Assembly: GCA_022773025.1 (NCBI GenBank)
Contig: JALEZF010000043.1
Location: forward strand, 1-64,000
Reading direction: 5' to 3'
Origin: Clostridium sp.
Lineage (GTDB): Bacteria; Bacillota; Clostridia; Clostridiales; Clostridiaceae
DNA: 64,000 nucleotides
The notes under the pieces were generated by a model. That model was not told the DNA's origin. It did no database searches and saw only the letters and a list, made by a program, of their open reading frames with translations. A program made the position numbers and the translations under genes. Every line of letters starts with the position of its first letter. Within the stretch, counting starts at the first letter, position 1. Shown one piece after another: positions 17,212 through 26,211 of this stretch.

Positions 17212-17250
17212 AAAATGCTGTTATGCTTTAAGACATAACAGCATTTTTTT
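17212..17250 (+). terminator. terminator of the PTS-PHP-BglG operon
   Basis: Stem AAAATGCTGTTATG / CATAACAGCATTTT with T run. Confidence 0.9.
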
Positions 17251-17429
17251 TATTTGTCATTTTGTTTCTTTTTCCATTCATGCTGACCAAGGCTGTCATT
17301 GACTGCATTATTTATTGCACCTCTTATGTCATTCATGCTGTCTTTTAGGGCTTTTTTTATGGCTGATTTTATTACAAAATAAAGAACTATAAAGAAGATG
17401 ATAGCTGACAAAAGCCAAAAGAAATACAT
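17250..17429 (-). CDS. small membrane protein with charged tail
   Basis: 59 residues from an ATG preceded by AGGAGG. One membrane segment (FFWLLSAIIFFIVLYFVI), then KSAIKKALKDSMNDIRGAIN and a Lys/Gln-rich end. Layout and the IK(A/S)A(V/I)K motif after the membrane segment match the 42-residue protein at 4120. The function is unknown. Confidence 0.65.
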   Translation of the reverse strand: MYFFWLLSAIIFFIVLYFVIKSAIKKALKDSMNDIRGAINNAVNDSLGQHEWKKKQNDK

Positions 17430-17735
17430 TTGAATAAACCTCCTAAATTTAAATAATTACATGTTTCTTTAAATATATATTATCATGTTTTGGTAAAAAA
17501 ATGTAGCAATATCATATTGGCAATAAAATGTATAAATTATACAATAACGAAAAATAATGGTGGAAATATAATTGGATTAATAAAAATTATGGTAAAAATA
17601 AACAAAAGGTTTCAGTAATAATATGGAAATAGATTAAAGTGATAAATAAGGAGGTTTGAAAAATTTTAAGTATAGCGATATAACATAATAAAAGATGGAC
17701 TAATATCAAAATCAATTTGTTTGGAGGGAATAAGG
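17430..17735. other. AT-rich intergenic region before pepD
   Basis: About 300 bp with divergent promoters expected for the small membrane gene and pepD. GGAGGTTTGAAAAATTT at 17650 looks like a ribosome binding site but is too close to any start to make a convincing peptide. No other structure seen. Confidence 0.5.
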
Positions 17736-19175
17736 ATGTTAGAAAAATTACAGCCACAAAATGTTTTTCATTTCTTTGAAGAAATGACCAAGATTCCTCA
17801 CGGATCAGGTAATGAAAAGGAGATTAGTGATTATCTTGTTAGTTTTGCAAAGGAAAGAGGACTTGAAGTTATACAAGACAATATCCTAAATGTAATAATA
17901 AAGGCACCGGGAACTAAGGGCTATGAGAATGCACCAACTGTAATAATTCAAGGACATATGGATATGGTTTGTGAAAAGACCAAAAATAGCACTCATGATT
18001 TCATGAAGGATCCCTTAAAGTTAAGGATAGATGGTGATTATGTATATGCAACAGATACAACTCTAGGCAGTGATGATGGAATAGCAGTAGCATATGGATT
18101 AGCTGTTATAGATTCTAAGGACATAGCTCATGGACCAATAGAATTAGTTGTAACTATATCTGAAGAGACTGGAATGGATGGTGCAGCTGCATTAGATACA
18201 TCAGTTTTAAATGGTAAAATACTTTTAAACATAGACTCAGAAGAGGAAGGCATATTCCTTGTAAGTTGTGCAGGTGGAGTAAATACCATAGCTAATATAA
18301 AGGCAGAATGGGAGTCAGCTAAAGAAACAGGTTTGAAATTAGAAGTTAGCGGATTAAATGGTGGTCACTCAGGAATGGAAATCATAAAGCAAAGAGCAAA
18401 TGCCAATAAATTAATGGGTAGACTCTTATATACATTAAGCAAAGAAGTAAAGTTTAACATGGTTTCAGTGAATGGCGGAACAAAACACAATGCTATAGCC
18501 CGTGACTGTGAAGCAATAATTACAGTTTCGGAAAACGATATCAATAAAGTTGTGAATATCTGCAAGAAAGCCGAGGAAACTTTTAAAACAGAGTATAGGG
18601 TAGAAGACCCTAAGATATCAATAGCTACTGAAAAAGTTCAAGGATTAGAGAGACAATTGACTGATTGTGCTACAAAGAATGTAGTTAACTTTATGATTTC
18701 AGTACCAGATGGAGTTCAAACTATGAGTAAAGATATAGAAGGTTTAGTTGAAAGTAGCTTAAACTACGGGGTACTCGTTACTACTGATGAAGAAGTTAAG
18801 TCTACATTAGCAGTTAGAAGCTCTGCTAAGAGTAAGAGAGAAGAGATAGTGGACAAAATTGAAGCTATAGTGAAGGTTAATGGGGGAGCTATAGTAAATG
18901 AAAATGAATATCCAGCTTGGGAATATGAAGAAAATTCAAAGATAAGAGAACTATGTGTAGAGACATATAAGAAATTGTTTAATAAAGAACCTCAAATCAA
19001 TGCAATTCATGCGGGATTAGAGTGCGGACTTCTTAAGGAAAAGATGAAGGATACAGAGATGATAAGTTTTGGTCCGGCCTTAATGGATGTACACACTGCT
19101 AATGAGCACATGAGTATCTCCTCTGTTTCAAGAGTATGGAACTTCTTAGTAGAACTATTAAAGGAAATAAGATAG
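17736..19175 (+). CDS. pepD: PepD-type aminoacyl-histidine dipeptidase (M20)
   Basis: 479 residues. Zinc and catalytic motifs of the M20 family: QGHMDMVCEK (near residue 75), GSDDGIAVAYG (near 112), TISEETGMDGA (near 144) and ISFGPALMDVHTANE near the end. PepD cleaves Xaa-His and other dipeptides such as carnosine in the cytoplasm. The start is ATG 17736 behind TTGGAGGG; the upstream TTG is part of that site. It precedes an OPT peptide transporter and a PqqD-like gene, making a peptide-use unit. Confidence 0.92.
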   Translation: MLEKLQPQNVFHFFEEMTKIPHGSGNEKEISDYLVSFAKERGLEVIQDNILNVIIKAPGTKGYENAPTVIIQGHMDMVCEKTKNSTHDFMKDPLKLRIDGDYVYATDTTLGSDDGIAVAYGLAVIDSKDIAHGPIELVVTISEETGMDGAAALDTSVLNGKILLNIDSEEEGIFLVSCAGGVNTIANIKAEWESAKETGLKLEVSGLNGGHSGMEIIKQRANANKLMGRLLYTLSKEVKFNMVSVNGGTKHNAIARDCEAIITVSENDINKVVNICKKAEETFKTEYRVEDPKISIATEKVQGLERQLTDCATKNVVNFMISVPDGVQTMSKDIEGLVESSLNYGVLVTTDEEVKSTLAVRSSAKSKREEIVDKIEAIVKVNGGAIVNENEYPAWEYEENSKIRELCVETYKKLFNKEPQINAIHAGLECGLLKEKMKDTEMISFGPALMDVHTANEHMSISSVSRVWNFLVELLKEIR

Positions 19176-19195
19176 TATCATCAATTTAAGTCAAT

Positions 19196-19249
19196 AAGCC
19201 TATTGTAAAGAAAATCATACAACTTCAATTACAATAGGCTTAAATTTTA
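19196..19249 (+). terminator. hairpin between pepD and the OPT gene
   Basis: Stem AAGCCTATTGTAA / TTACAATAGGCTT with a 20-base loop, followed by AAATTTTAA. It is an attenuating or partial terminator, because the OPT ribosome binding site follows at once. Confidence 0.6.
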
Positions 19250-19267
19250 ATAAAGGAGAAATCTTAT

Positions 19268-21217
19268 ATGAGTCAAAAAACAGGTGTCAAAGCAGAGAAC
19301 AAACTTTCAAGGGCTGCCTACGGTGGATGCAAAGGTGATGACTATATACCTTTCGTGTCAACGTCTACAGTAATGCCAGAGACTACAGGTTATTCTATAG
19401 TTTTAGGTGTTATTCTTGCATGTTTCTTTGCAGCGGCAAACACTTACTTAGGATTAAAAGTTGGATTAACTATCTCAGCAGGAATTCCAGGTGCTATAAT
19501 AGCTACTGGAGTATTAAAGGGAATGTTTAGGAGAAACAACATACTAGAAGCTAATATGGTTGCTTCTCTAGCTGCAATGGGAGAATCCGTAGCAGCAGGT
19601 ATTATTTTCGTATTGCCAGCATTAATTCTTTGCAACTTTGGCTTAAGCATAACTACAGTAGTTGTTGTATCTTTAATAGGTGGAGTTATGGGTATATTCT
19701 TTGTAACACCTCTAAGGAGATACTTGATAGTTGAAGAACACGGTAATCTAGTTTACCCAGAATCTATGGCAGCAGCAGAAGTTCTTGTAACAGGAAGTGA
19801 AGGCGGTTCAAGTTTCAAGACAGTGCTTGCAGGTCTTGGTATGGGAGCTGGATACAAACTATGTTCAGGTGGATTCCAATTGTGGAAAGAGCAGGCTACC
19901 TATATAATCAAATCTTATCAAGGAACTATGATAGGAGTTGATTCACTAGCATCACTACTAGGAGTTGGATTTATAGTAGGAACAAGAACTTCAGTACTTA
20001 TGTTTGCAGGTTCTGTAGTGGCTTGGTTTGTACTTATTCCTTTAATAAAATTATTAGGTGCAGGACTTCCAACAGCTATTTTCCCATCTACAGCACTTAT
20101 ATCAGAAATGACAGCTCAACAAATATGGTCAAGCTATATTAAATATATTGGAGCTGGAGCTGTTGCAACAGGTGGATTCATATCTCTTGCAAAATCTCTA
20201 CCTACAATAGTAAGAAGCTTTAAACAAGCTATGGGTGGAATGAAGGCTAAAGGAAGTGGAAAACAAGACAGAATCAATATTGAAGCACCACTTGTTTGGG
20301 TTGTAGGTGCAGCAGTATTTGCTTTCGCATTAACTTGGTTTGCTCCAATGATGAAGGGTGGATTTGTTGGCGGATTGCTAGCAGTAGTATTCAGTTTCTT
20401 CTTCTCAGTTGTATCAGCAAGAATAGTTGGTATAATAGGAGCTTCAAACAACCCAGCTTCAGGTATGACAATTGCAACATTACTATTTGTAACAACAATT
20501 TTAAAAGCTACAGGATCAGTTGGAGATGACGGAATAAAGAAGGCTTTATTAATCGGTGGAGTTGTCTGTGTTGCTATATGTGTAGCAGGCGGTGTTGCTC
20601 AAAGCTTAAAGACAACCTTCGTAATAGGTGGTACTCCAAAGAATGTCCAATATGGAATGGTTATAGCTATAGCAGTTGCTTCAATATGTTCAGCATTTGT
20701 TGTAAATATGTTAAGCAATGCTTATGGAATAGGCAGTGAAGCCGTTCAAGCGCCACAGGCAAACCTTATGAAGATGATAGTTGAAGGAATAATGACAGCA
20801 AAACTTCCTTGGACTCTAGTTTTGGTAGGTGTATTTATAGCTATATTCTGTGAACTTGCGAAGATTCCAATACTACCAGTTGCACTTGGAATATATCTAT
20901 CAATCACATTAAATGTAGCAATATTATGTGGTGGATTAATCAGAGTTTTAGTAGAAAAGAAATTTAAGAATGATGAAAAGGCTCGTGATGCAGGTATTGA
21001 AAGGGGTACGCTTCTCGCATCAGGACTTGTTGCCGGTGATGCCATAATAGGTATAGTAATAGCTATATTTGTAACATTAAATATAAATATAGGCTTTGGT
21101 GCAAATATCGCCCCAGCAATAACTCAAAGCGACATATTAACCTTTATCATGTTTATTTTATTAGGTGCTTGGATATACAAAGTTGCTAGTAAGAAGGAAA
21201 AGGGAGCTAAAGCTTAA
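19268..21217 (+). CDS. OPT family oligopeptide transporter
   Basis: 649 residues with about fifteen membrane segments. Typical OPT features are LGVILACFFAAANTYLGLKV near the N-terminus, NMVASLAAMGESVAAGIIF, and VYPESMAAAEVL. The family takes up oligopeptides (or iron-siderophore complexes in the YSL branch) by proton symport. AAAGGAG precedes the ATG. Its stop codon overlaps the start of the PqqD-like gene (TAATG), so these two are translationally coupled. Confidence 0.93.
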   Translation: MSQKTGVKAENKLSRAAYGGCKGDDYIPFVSTSTVMPETTGYSIVLGVILACFFAAANTYLGLKVGLTISAGIPGAIIATGVLKGMFRRNNILEANMVASLAAMGESVAAGIIFVLPALILCNFGLSITTVVVVSLIGGVMGIFFVTPLRRYLIVEEHGNLVYPESMAAAEVLVTGSEGGSSFKTVLAGLGMGAGYKLCSGGFQLWKEQATYIIKSYQGTMIGVDSLASLLGVGFIVGTRTSVLMFAGSVVAWFVLIPLIKLLGAGLPTAIFPSTALISEMTAQQIWSSYIKYIGAGAVATGGFISLAKSLPTIVRSFKQAMGGMKAKGSGKQDRINIEAPLVWVVGAAVFAFALTWFAPMMKGGFVGGLLAVVFSFFFSVVSARIVGIIGASNNPASGMTIATLLFVTTILKATGSVGDDGIKKALLIGGVVCVAICVAGGVAQSLKTTFVIGGTPKNVQYGMVIAIAVASICSAFVVNMLSNAYGIGSEAVQAPQANLMKMIVEGIMTAKLPWTLVLVGVFIAIFCELAKIPILPVALGIYLSITLNVAILCGGLIRVLVEKKFKNDEKARDAGIERGTLLASGLVAGDAIIGIVIAIFVTLNINIGFGANIAPAITQSDILTFIMFILLGAWIYKVASKKEKGAKA

Positions 21218-21624
21218 TGAAAACTGATAAAAATAACTCAGAAAAAAATAAAGATGCTAAGTATAATTTTCTTATGTATGTGCCTGAAATCAAACATGAT
21301 ACTTGGGAAGTTAACGATGAAGGCAGAGTTGTACTGTACTTTAAAGTAAACGATCCAATAAAAAGATTTGCAGGATGGCTTGTGAAGAAGAATCCAAATT
21401 GCGATATGACCTTTGATGAACCTTGTTCTGATGCTTGGCTCATGATAAATGGTGAAAACAGCATCTATGATATAGTGAAAGTAATGCAGAAAAAGTACAA
21501 TGACTCTACAGAAAATGCCATATATAGACTAACAACTTATATGAAGTTCTTGTCCAAGAGAGGCTGGATAACATTTAAGAAGGTCAAAGAGGAAGAAGAA
21601 AATCAGGAAGCAGTATCAATATAA
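21217..21624 (+). CDS. PqqD-like protein
   Basis: 135 residues with a PqqD-type winged-helix-like domain: PCSDAWLMINGENSIYDIVK (expected D/G-xx-S/T-I pattern), then NAIYRLTTYMKFLSKRGWIT. PqqD/RRE domains bind leader peptides for RiPP enzymes, but no radical SAM enzyme or precursor gene is nearby. Overlap with the OPT stop codon implies a linked role, perhaps in peptide recognition or in regulating uptake. The C-terminus is acidic and Lys-rich. Confidence 0.8.
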   Translation: MKTDKNNSEKNKDAKYNFLMYVPEIKHDTWEVNDEGRVVLYFKVNDPIKRFAGWLVKKNPNCDMTFDEPCSDAWLMINGENSIYDIVKVMQKKYNDSTENAIYRLTTYMKFLSKRGWITFKKVKEEEENQEAVSI

Positions 21625-21631
21625 AAATCAG

Positions 21632-21667
21632 AAAGCAGCTTAGACCATAAGGTCAAGCTGCTTTTTT
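21632..21667 (+). terminator. terminator of the peptide operon
   Basis: Stem AAAGCAGCTTAGACC / GGTCAAGCTGCTTT with ATAA loop and T run. Confidence 0.88.
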
Positions 21668-21860
21668 GCTGACAAACAGAAAACAAATAGTCCAGAAGGG
21701 ATTTGGTATTATTATACTATTATTTCTTCGTTATTCTTTAATATAAAAGTGATGAAATTTTATATTAGATTTTAGAAATCCCCATGATAATGTATAATAA
21801 TAGGTGGAAAATAATAATTTTTTTAAAGTTACAGTGTCTTATATGATAGGAGTGGGGATA

Positions 21861-22463
21861 ATGATTAAGAACATAATTTTTGATATTGGAAATGTACTTT
21901 TAAATTTTAAGCCTAATGAGTATTTAGAAAGTAAGATAGCAAAGGAAAGCATTGCAGCAGTTAAAGAAGCTGTTTTTGATAGCCCAGAGTGGCCTATGTT
22001 AGATGAAGGAACTATAACAGAAAAAGAAGCTATAAGAGTGATAAGTGAGAGAAATGCAGAAATTAAAGAGTTAGTTGAATTGGCTTTTGATAATTGGTAC
22101 GAAATGTTAACACCTATGGAGAGCAGTGTGGAATTGCTTAAGAGTTTGAAGAATAAGGGGTACAACATATATTATTTATCCAACTTTCAAGAGCTTGCTT
22201 ATGATTACATCATAAGAGAATATGAATTCTTTGGATTATTTGACGGAGGAGTGGCTTCTTTTGAAGAAAAGCTTATGAAACCAGGAAAAGATATCTATGA
22301 AAAGTTAATGGAGCGCTATGATTTAAAACCAGAGGAATGTTTATTCATGGATGATACTGCTTTAAACATAAAAGGAGCAGAGAATGTAGGCATGAAGGGC
22401 ATAGTATTTACTACAGCCGAAGATGCTAAGGACAAGCTTAAAGAATTTGAAGTGATAGTGTAG
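21861..22463 (+). CDS. HAD-IA family hydrolase
   Basis: 200 residues. Motif I FDIGNVLLNF with nucleophile Asp near residue 8, motif II YLSNF, motif III Lys (KPGKDIY), motif IV FMDDTALNI. It resembles YihX-type sugar-phosphate phosphatases. ATG 21861 follows TAGGAGTGGGG; an ORF extension upstream has no ribosome binding site. It is ten bases before the next gene, so it probably starts a three-gene transcript. Confidence 0.88.
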   Translation: MIKNIIFDIGNVLLNFKPNEYLESKIAKESIAAVKEAVFDSPEWPMLDEGTITEKEAIRVISERNAEIKELVELAFDNWYEMLTPMESSVELLKSLKNKGYNIYYLSNFQELAYDYIIREYEFFGLFDGGVASFEEKLMKPGKDIYEKLMERYDLKPEECLFMDDTALNIKGAENVGMKGIVFTTAEDAKDKLKEFEVIV

Positions 22464-22472
22464 AGGCAAGAG

Positions 22473-22928
22473 ATGAGTATATGTGAAGAATGTTATAGTG
22501 AATATAACCGTATTACTCCACTATTAAAGCCAAGAGAGTGCTTAGAAAATCATGAACAATATATTTGTGGAACTTGCGGTAGATGTATTTGTATTGCTAA
22601 GGATGAAAAGAGAAATGTGATGAGATGGAACTTTCCATTTAAATCTTTAGAAATAGCAAAATTATATCTAAGAACTGCTGATTTTACAATGAAAAAGCCT
22701 TGCGGGATTTATGAGTTAATCAATACCAAAGGAAGAAAATCTTATAGGATCTTTCCTGCCATCGAAGATTTAAAACTTTATCTTAATAAGAATAAGGATA
22801 AAAGCTGTGATTTAATGAAACCTGTTTATATAAGAGAAAAATATGAAGAGTTTCACAATACAGAAATTAAAGTTTTAAATAAAGAAGAAGTGGAATTATA
22901 TTTGCTTCAGCAATCAAACAAAAATTAG
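22473..22928 (+). CDS. hypothetical protein with N-terminal Cys cluster
   Basis: 151 residues. Two possible zinc knuckles: CEECYSEY near the start and YICGTCGRCICIAKDE near residue 30. The rest alternates helices and strands (SLEIAKLYLRTADF, SYRIFPAIEDLKLYLNKN) without a family I recognise. GAGGCAAGAG precedes the ATG. It lies between a HAD hydrolase and an Imm5-like gene, within ten and 22 bases of each. Confidence 0.6.
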   Translation: MSICEECYSEYNRITPLLKPRECLENHEQYICGTCGRCICIAKDEKRNVMRWNFPFKSLEIAKLYLRTADFTMKKPCGIYELINTKGRKSYRIFPAIEDLKLYLNKNKDKSCDLMKPVYIREKYEEFHNTEIKVLNKEEVELYLLQQSNKN

Positions 22929-22950
22929 ATGCCCAAAGGAGAAAAAATAT

Positions 22951-23478
22951 ATGGCTAAACTTAGAAAAATGTTAGGGAATATAGAGGATCCTTCTATTGT
23001 GAGCTTAATGAGAATTATGGAGACACAAAGCAAAGTGACTTTAGCTCATTGGGCCATAACCTATGCGGAAAAGAATATATTGAGTATATATGAAAGTATA
23101 TATAATGGAGATTTACGACTAAGGGATGCAATATCATCATCCAAGGAATATTTAGATGGTGCAAAAAAACTAGGGGAAGTAAAACCTATTTTAAAGGATT
23201 TGAGGGATATTGCTAAAGATATTAAGGATAATCCAATTGGAGAAGCCGCTGCCCGTGCAGTATCCACAGCTTGTGCAACTATCCAGACACCAACTAATGC
23301 ACTTGGATTTACCTTTTATGCCGTTGCTGCTACTGTATATAATCAAGTTGGATTGTGTGAAAAACAAGAAGTTTATGATGAATTAGCAAAAATAGAATTT
23401 ACAAAAATATTAGAGTCCTTCAATGAAGTCGCAATAGAAGGTGAAGAGAATCCTGCGAAGATAAACTGGAATTGCTAA
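22951..23478 (+). CDS. Imm5-like putative immunity protein
   Basis: 175 residues, mostly helical. The pattern ALAHWAITYAEKNILSIYES-like start (actual LAHWAITYAEKNILSIYES), LRDAISSSKEYLDGA, then GEAAARAVSTACATI matches the family annotated as predicted Imm5 immunity proteins, where WA-x-YAE and AARA-x-x-x-A repeats recur. Such proteins are thought to protect against contact-dependent toxins, but no toxin gene is here. CAAAGGAG precedes the ATG. Confidence 0.65.
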   Translation: MAKLRKMLGNIEDPSIVSLMRIMETQSKVTLAHWAITYAEKNILSIYESIYNGDLRLRDAISSSKEYLDGAKKLGEVKPILKDLRDIAKDIKDNPIGEAAARAVSTACATIQTPTNALGFTFYAVAATVYNQVGLCEKQEVYDELAKIEFTKILESFNEVAIEGEENPAKINWNC

Positions 23479-23648
23479 ACAGGGGAATTGATAATTTAAG
23501 AAACTTATAAATTTTAATTTATATAATAGATATTTAAATTTCAAGAAATCTATACTTTTTAAAGCTAAAAAAGTTAAAGTATAAAGAATGTAAAATCTAA
23601 ACTAGAATAAATATAATAATGTGAGAAATAAAGGGGGGGCTTTGAGCT

Positions 23649-23801
23649 ATGGACTCAGAGAGTAATCACATAGTTATTGAAGAAAAAAAGAGATATTCTC
23701 TTTTAGACCTTGGAAAAATTCTTCTTATTACAATGCCGATAGCCTATGTAGTTGGAGCTATAATAATGCTAATTATCATGTGTTGGAGGTTTTTCTTATG
23801 A
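23649..23801 (+). CDS. 50-residue membrane protein coupled to signal peptidase
   Basis: ATG behind AAAGGGGGGG encodes a charged N-terminus (ESNHIVIEEKKRYSLLDLGK) and one long hydrophobic segment (ILLITMPIAYVVGAIIMLII). Its TGA overlaps the ATG of the signal peptidase gene (ATGA), so translation is coupled. No family recognised. It may be a partner or localisation subunit of that peptidase. Confidence 0.65.
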   Translation: MDSESNHIVIEEKKRYSLLDLGKILLITMPIAYVVGAIIMLIIMCWRFFL

Positions 23802-24310
23802 AGAAGTTTTTTAGAGAGAAATCCATCCCGAAAGTGCCGTTTTTTATAATGATTATACTTTTGACTCTAGCAGCCTTAGAAATGGGAAGTGCAACCATAC
23901 TGAAATTAGGCATTTATGCCAGTGTCACATCAGGTAATTCAATGGAAAAGACCATTCATGATGGTGGAAGAATTCTAGAAATAAGCTCTGCTGTGAAAAG
24001 TATCAAAAGAGGAGATTTAGTTTCCATTGAGGTTTATCTAGATGATGAAAAAACAATGATACTTAAGAGAGTTATAGGGATGCCAGGTGAGACCATTGAT
24101 ATAAAAGGAGCTAATATCTATATCAATGGAGAAATTTTGGAGGAGCCTTATGCATATTATAGTGAGGCAGGTAATGATGGAGTGAAGGGGACCTTAGGAG
24201 AGGATGAGTACTTTGTAATGGGGGATAATCGAATAGTAAGCTTTGATTCGAGACATATAGGTCCAATTCCAAAGGATGCTATAAAATCTGTTGTACTAAA
24301 ATATAAATAA
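23798..24310 (+). CDS. lepB: signal peptidase I
   Basis: 170 residues. An N-terminal membrane anchor (FFIMIILLTLAALEMGSAT), the catalytic Ser in SGNSMEKTI (near residue 52), the catalytic Lys in MILKRVIGMPGE (near residue 89), and FVMGDNRIVSFDSR near the C-terminus complete the type I pattern. It cleaves signal peptides on the outer face of the membrane. The start overlaps the upstream small membrane gene. Length is normal for Gram-positive SipS-type enzymes. Confidence 0.92.
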   Translation: MKKFFREKSIPKVPFFIMIILLTLAALEMGSATILKLGIYASVTSGNSMEKTIHDGGRILEISSAVKSIKRGDLVSIEVYLDDEKTMILKRVIGMPGETIDIKGANIYINGEILEEPYAYYSEAGNDGVKGTLGEDEYFVMGDNRIVSFDSRHIGPIPKDAIKSVVLKYK

Positions 24311-24372
24311 GTTAAAAATAAAATGGAATTACTAAATTTATAAAAGGGAACCCTAGAGTTTCCTTACTAACC

Positions 24373-24669
24373 CTAAATGTTCTTGAATCCTCCGCCTTTA
24401 ACCTCAGATATATCAAGTATATTAAAGAAAGCATGAGGATCTTTTTTTAATATTTCATTTTTTAGCGCTATCATTTGGCGTGCAGTAACCACGCAATAAA
24501 GCATCTTTCTGTTTTCGTGAGTGAACTCACCGGTAGATCTTAAGGAAGTAACGCTGAGCAGCTGAGCGTGGCTTAAAAATAAATTAATTCCTAAAGAAAC
24601 GATAAGTGTTCCTAAAAAAATTATCGGAATATCTAGTAAAAATTTTTTGCTTTTAGTTAATTGTTTCAT
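24373..24669 (-). pseudogene. YitT family protein with large internal deletion
   Basis: 98 residues in one frame. Residues 1-38 match the first membrane segment of YitT (DIPIIFLGTLIVSLGINLFL), and residues 50-98 match its cytosolic C-terminal DUF2179 domain (CVVTARQMIALKNEILKKDP, AFFNILDISEVKGGGF). Four or five membrane segments normally between them, roughly 190 residues, are missing. The junction falls near residues 38-47. Probably a decayed gene, although the frame is intact. Confidence 0.75.
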
Positions 24670-24716
24670 GAAAAAAAACTCGTATATAAAAATTAAGTAG
24701 TTTAATCTATAGTGTT

Positions 24717-25262
24717 TTAAAGAAATAAGTCCATAAGTATTTCGTCATCAAATTGTCCATTTACATTAAAAAAGTTTTTATGGACTCCAATCTTTCGAAA
24801 GCCAAACTTTTCATATAACTTTATGGCATTGGCATTACTTGCTTTAACACCAAGAGAAAGGGTCTTTATAGTATTAGTACTTTTTGAAAAGTTTATAAGT
24901 GATGTCATCATATGTGAGCCTACCCCTTGATGCCAATGGGACTTTTTCACGGAGATAGCTATCTCTGCATTATGTTCAATCCTTTTACGAAATTTGCCAG
25001 TGACTTGAGCAACACTTATTATTTCATCATGGATAAGTCCTATAAGAATTATAGTATTTGGAGATGAATTAGTGGTCTCTATGAATTTCTTCTCCTGTTC
25101 TAAAGAGAGATGGAATTCACCTTTTCCGAAAAGTAGGTTATCACTTTCACCACCAATATTTTGAAGATAATCTATCATCTTTTCACCATCTTTAGTTTCA
25201 GCTTTTCTTATAATCAAATCTTCGCCGTTTTGCAATTTAACTTGGCTGATTATATTATTCAT
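24717..25262 (-). CDS. GNAT family N-acetyltransferase
   Basis: 181 residues. Motif A is HWHQGVGSHMMTSLINFSKS and motif B follows with LSLGVKASNANAIKLYEKFGFRKIG (quoted region around residues 130-155). This is the L-amino-acid/protein acetyltransferase type. GGGGGTTTGTAA precedes the ATG. The substrate is unknown. Confidence 0.87.
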   Translation of the reverse strand: MNNIISQVKLQNGEDLIIRKAETKDGEKMIDYLQNIGGESDNLLFGKGEFHLSLEQEKKFIETTNSSPNTIILIGLIHDEIISVAQVTGKFRKRIEHNAEIAISVKKSHWHQGVGSHMMTSLINFSKSTNTIKTLSLGVKASNANAIKLYEKFGFRKIGVHKNFFNVNGQFDDEILMDLFL

Positions 25263-25458
25263 TTACAAACCCCCTTATATTCAAATAACAAGTTATAAAC
25301 ACTATAAGTTTTATTAATACGATTTTAATTTACCACAAACAACCAGTGAATTCTAGGTATAATAGATATAAGATTGGAAATATAGATTAAAAAATAAGAA
25401 ACAGGATAAAGATATTAAATGATGGATGATATAAACAAAGCGTTAAAAATATAGAAAA

Positions 25459-25501
25459 AAATAAATCCAAAAAGGTACACGCTTTTGGGATTTATCTTTT
25501 T
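25459..25501 (-). terminator. terminator of the YjjG-like gene
   Basis: Stem AAATAAATCC / GGATTTAT with loop AAAAAGGTACACGCTTTTG, itself partly paired, and T runs on both strands. Confidence 0.75.
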
Positions 25502-25515
25502 CCATTAAATTAGTT

Positions 25516-26211
25516 TTAGCCTTTGATTATATTTAATAGCTCATTTAGCTCTTTTATTTCATAAGTTGGCTTAACATCATAAAATGTATTTTCTAGAGCT
25601 CTGGGGTTGTACCAACAACTGTCTAAGCCAGCTTGTACACCACCTTTTATGTCTGAAGATAGAGAATCTCCAACTATAAGTGTTTTTTTAAGGTTCAAAT
25701 CAGGAATCCTATCAAATACATAATCAAAGTATTCCTTCATAGGTTTTTGATATCCAGTATCTTCTGATACAAAGGTATCTAAAAAGTAAGGTCTAAGCCC
25801 CGAGGCATCGATTCTTTTATGTTGAGTTTTTGAGATACCGTTGGTTACAAAGTATAGTCTGCAGGATTTACTAAGCTCATCACAGATTTCTAGAGCACCA
25901 TTTATTAAATCGTGGCCTTCACTTAAAGCTGTAAGATAAAGAAAATTAAAGTTTTCACCATCGGCAACAATGCCTATTTCATCAAAAAGCTTTTGGAATC
26001 TTGTTTTTGTTATTACGCTTTTTTCAATTAAGCCTTTTTCAAAGTCCCTCCAAAGCCCATTATTTATTTCATTATATCTTTTTTCAATATCCTCATTAAA
26101 AGTATAGTTGTGGTCTAAAAAGACCTTTCTAAGAGCTGATTTTTCGGCCTTTTTAAAGTCAAGTAAAGTATCGTCTATATCAAATAGTATTGTGTCATAT
26201 CTTAGTTTCAT
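25516..26211 (-). CDS. YjjG family noncanonical pyrimidine nucleotidase (HAD)
   Basis: 231 residues. Motif I LFDIDDTLLDFKKAE, motif II YFVTNGISKTQHKRI, Lys in DTGYQKPMKEYFDYVF, motif IV VGDSLSSDIKGGVQAGLD. These match YjjG, a 5'-nucleotidase for dUMP, dTMP and damaged pyrimidine nucleotides. AGGAGG precedes the ATG. It is monocistronic with its own terminator. Confidence 0.9.
   Translation of the reverse strand: MKLRYDTILFDIDDTLLDFKKAEKSALRKVFLDHNYTFNEDIEKRYNEINNGLWRDFEKGLIEKSVITKTRFQKLFDEIGIVADGENFNFLYLTALSEGHDLINGALEICDELSKSCRLYFVTNGISKTQHKRIDASGLRPYFLDTFVSEDTGYQKPMKEYFDYVFDRIPDLNLKKTLIVGDSLSSDIKGGVQAGLDSCWYNPRALENTFYDVKPTYEIKELNELLNIIKG

Noticed and set aside
17650..17690. GGAGGTTTGAAAAATTTTAAG as a leader peptide start
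   Set aside because: The TTG is one base from the ribosome binding site and the frame has about ten codons with no downstream regulatory hairpin.
20134..20529. Extra reading frames inside the OPT transporter gene on both strands
   Set aside because: They have no ribosome binding sites and their residues mirror the OPT coding sequence; they are shadows of the real gene.
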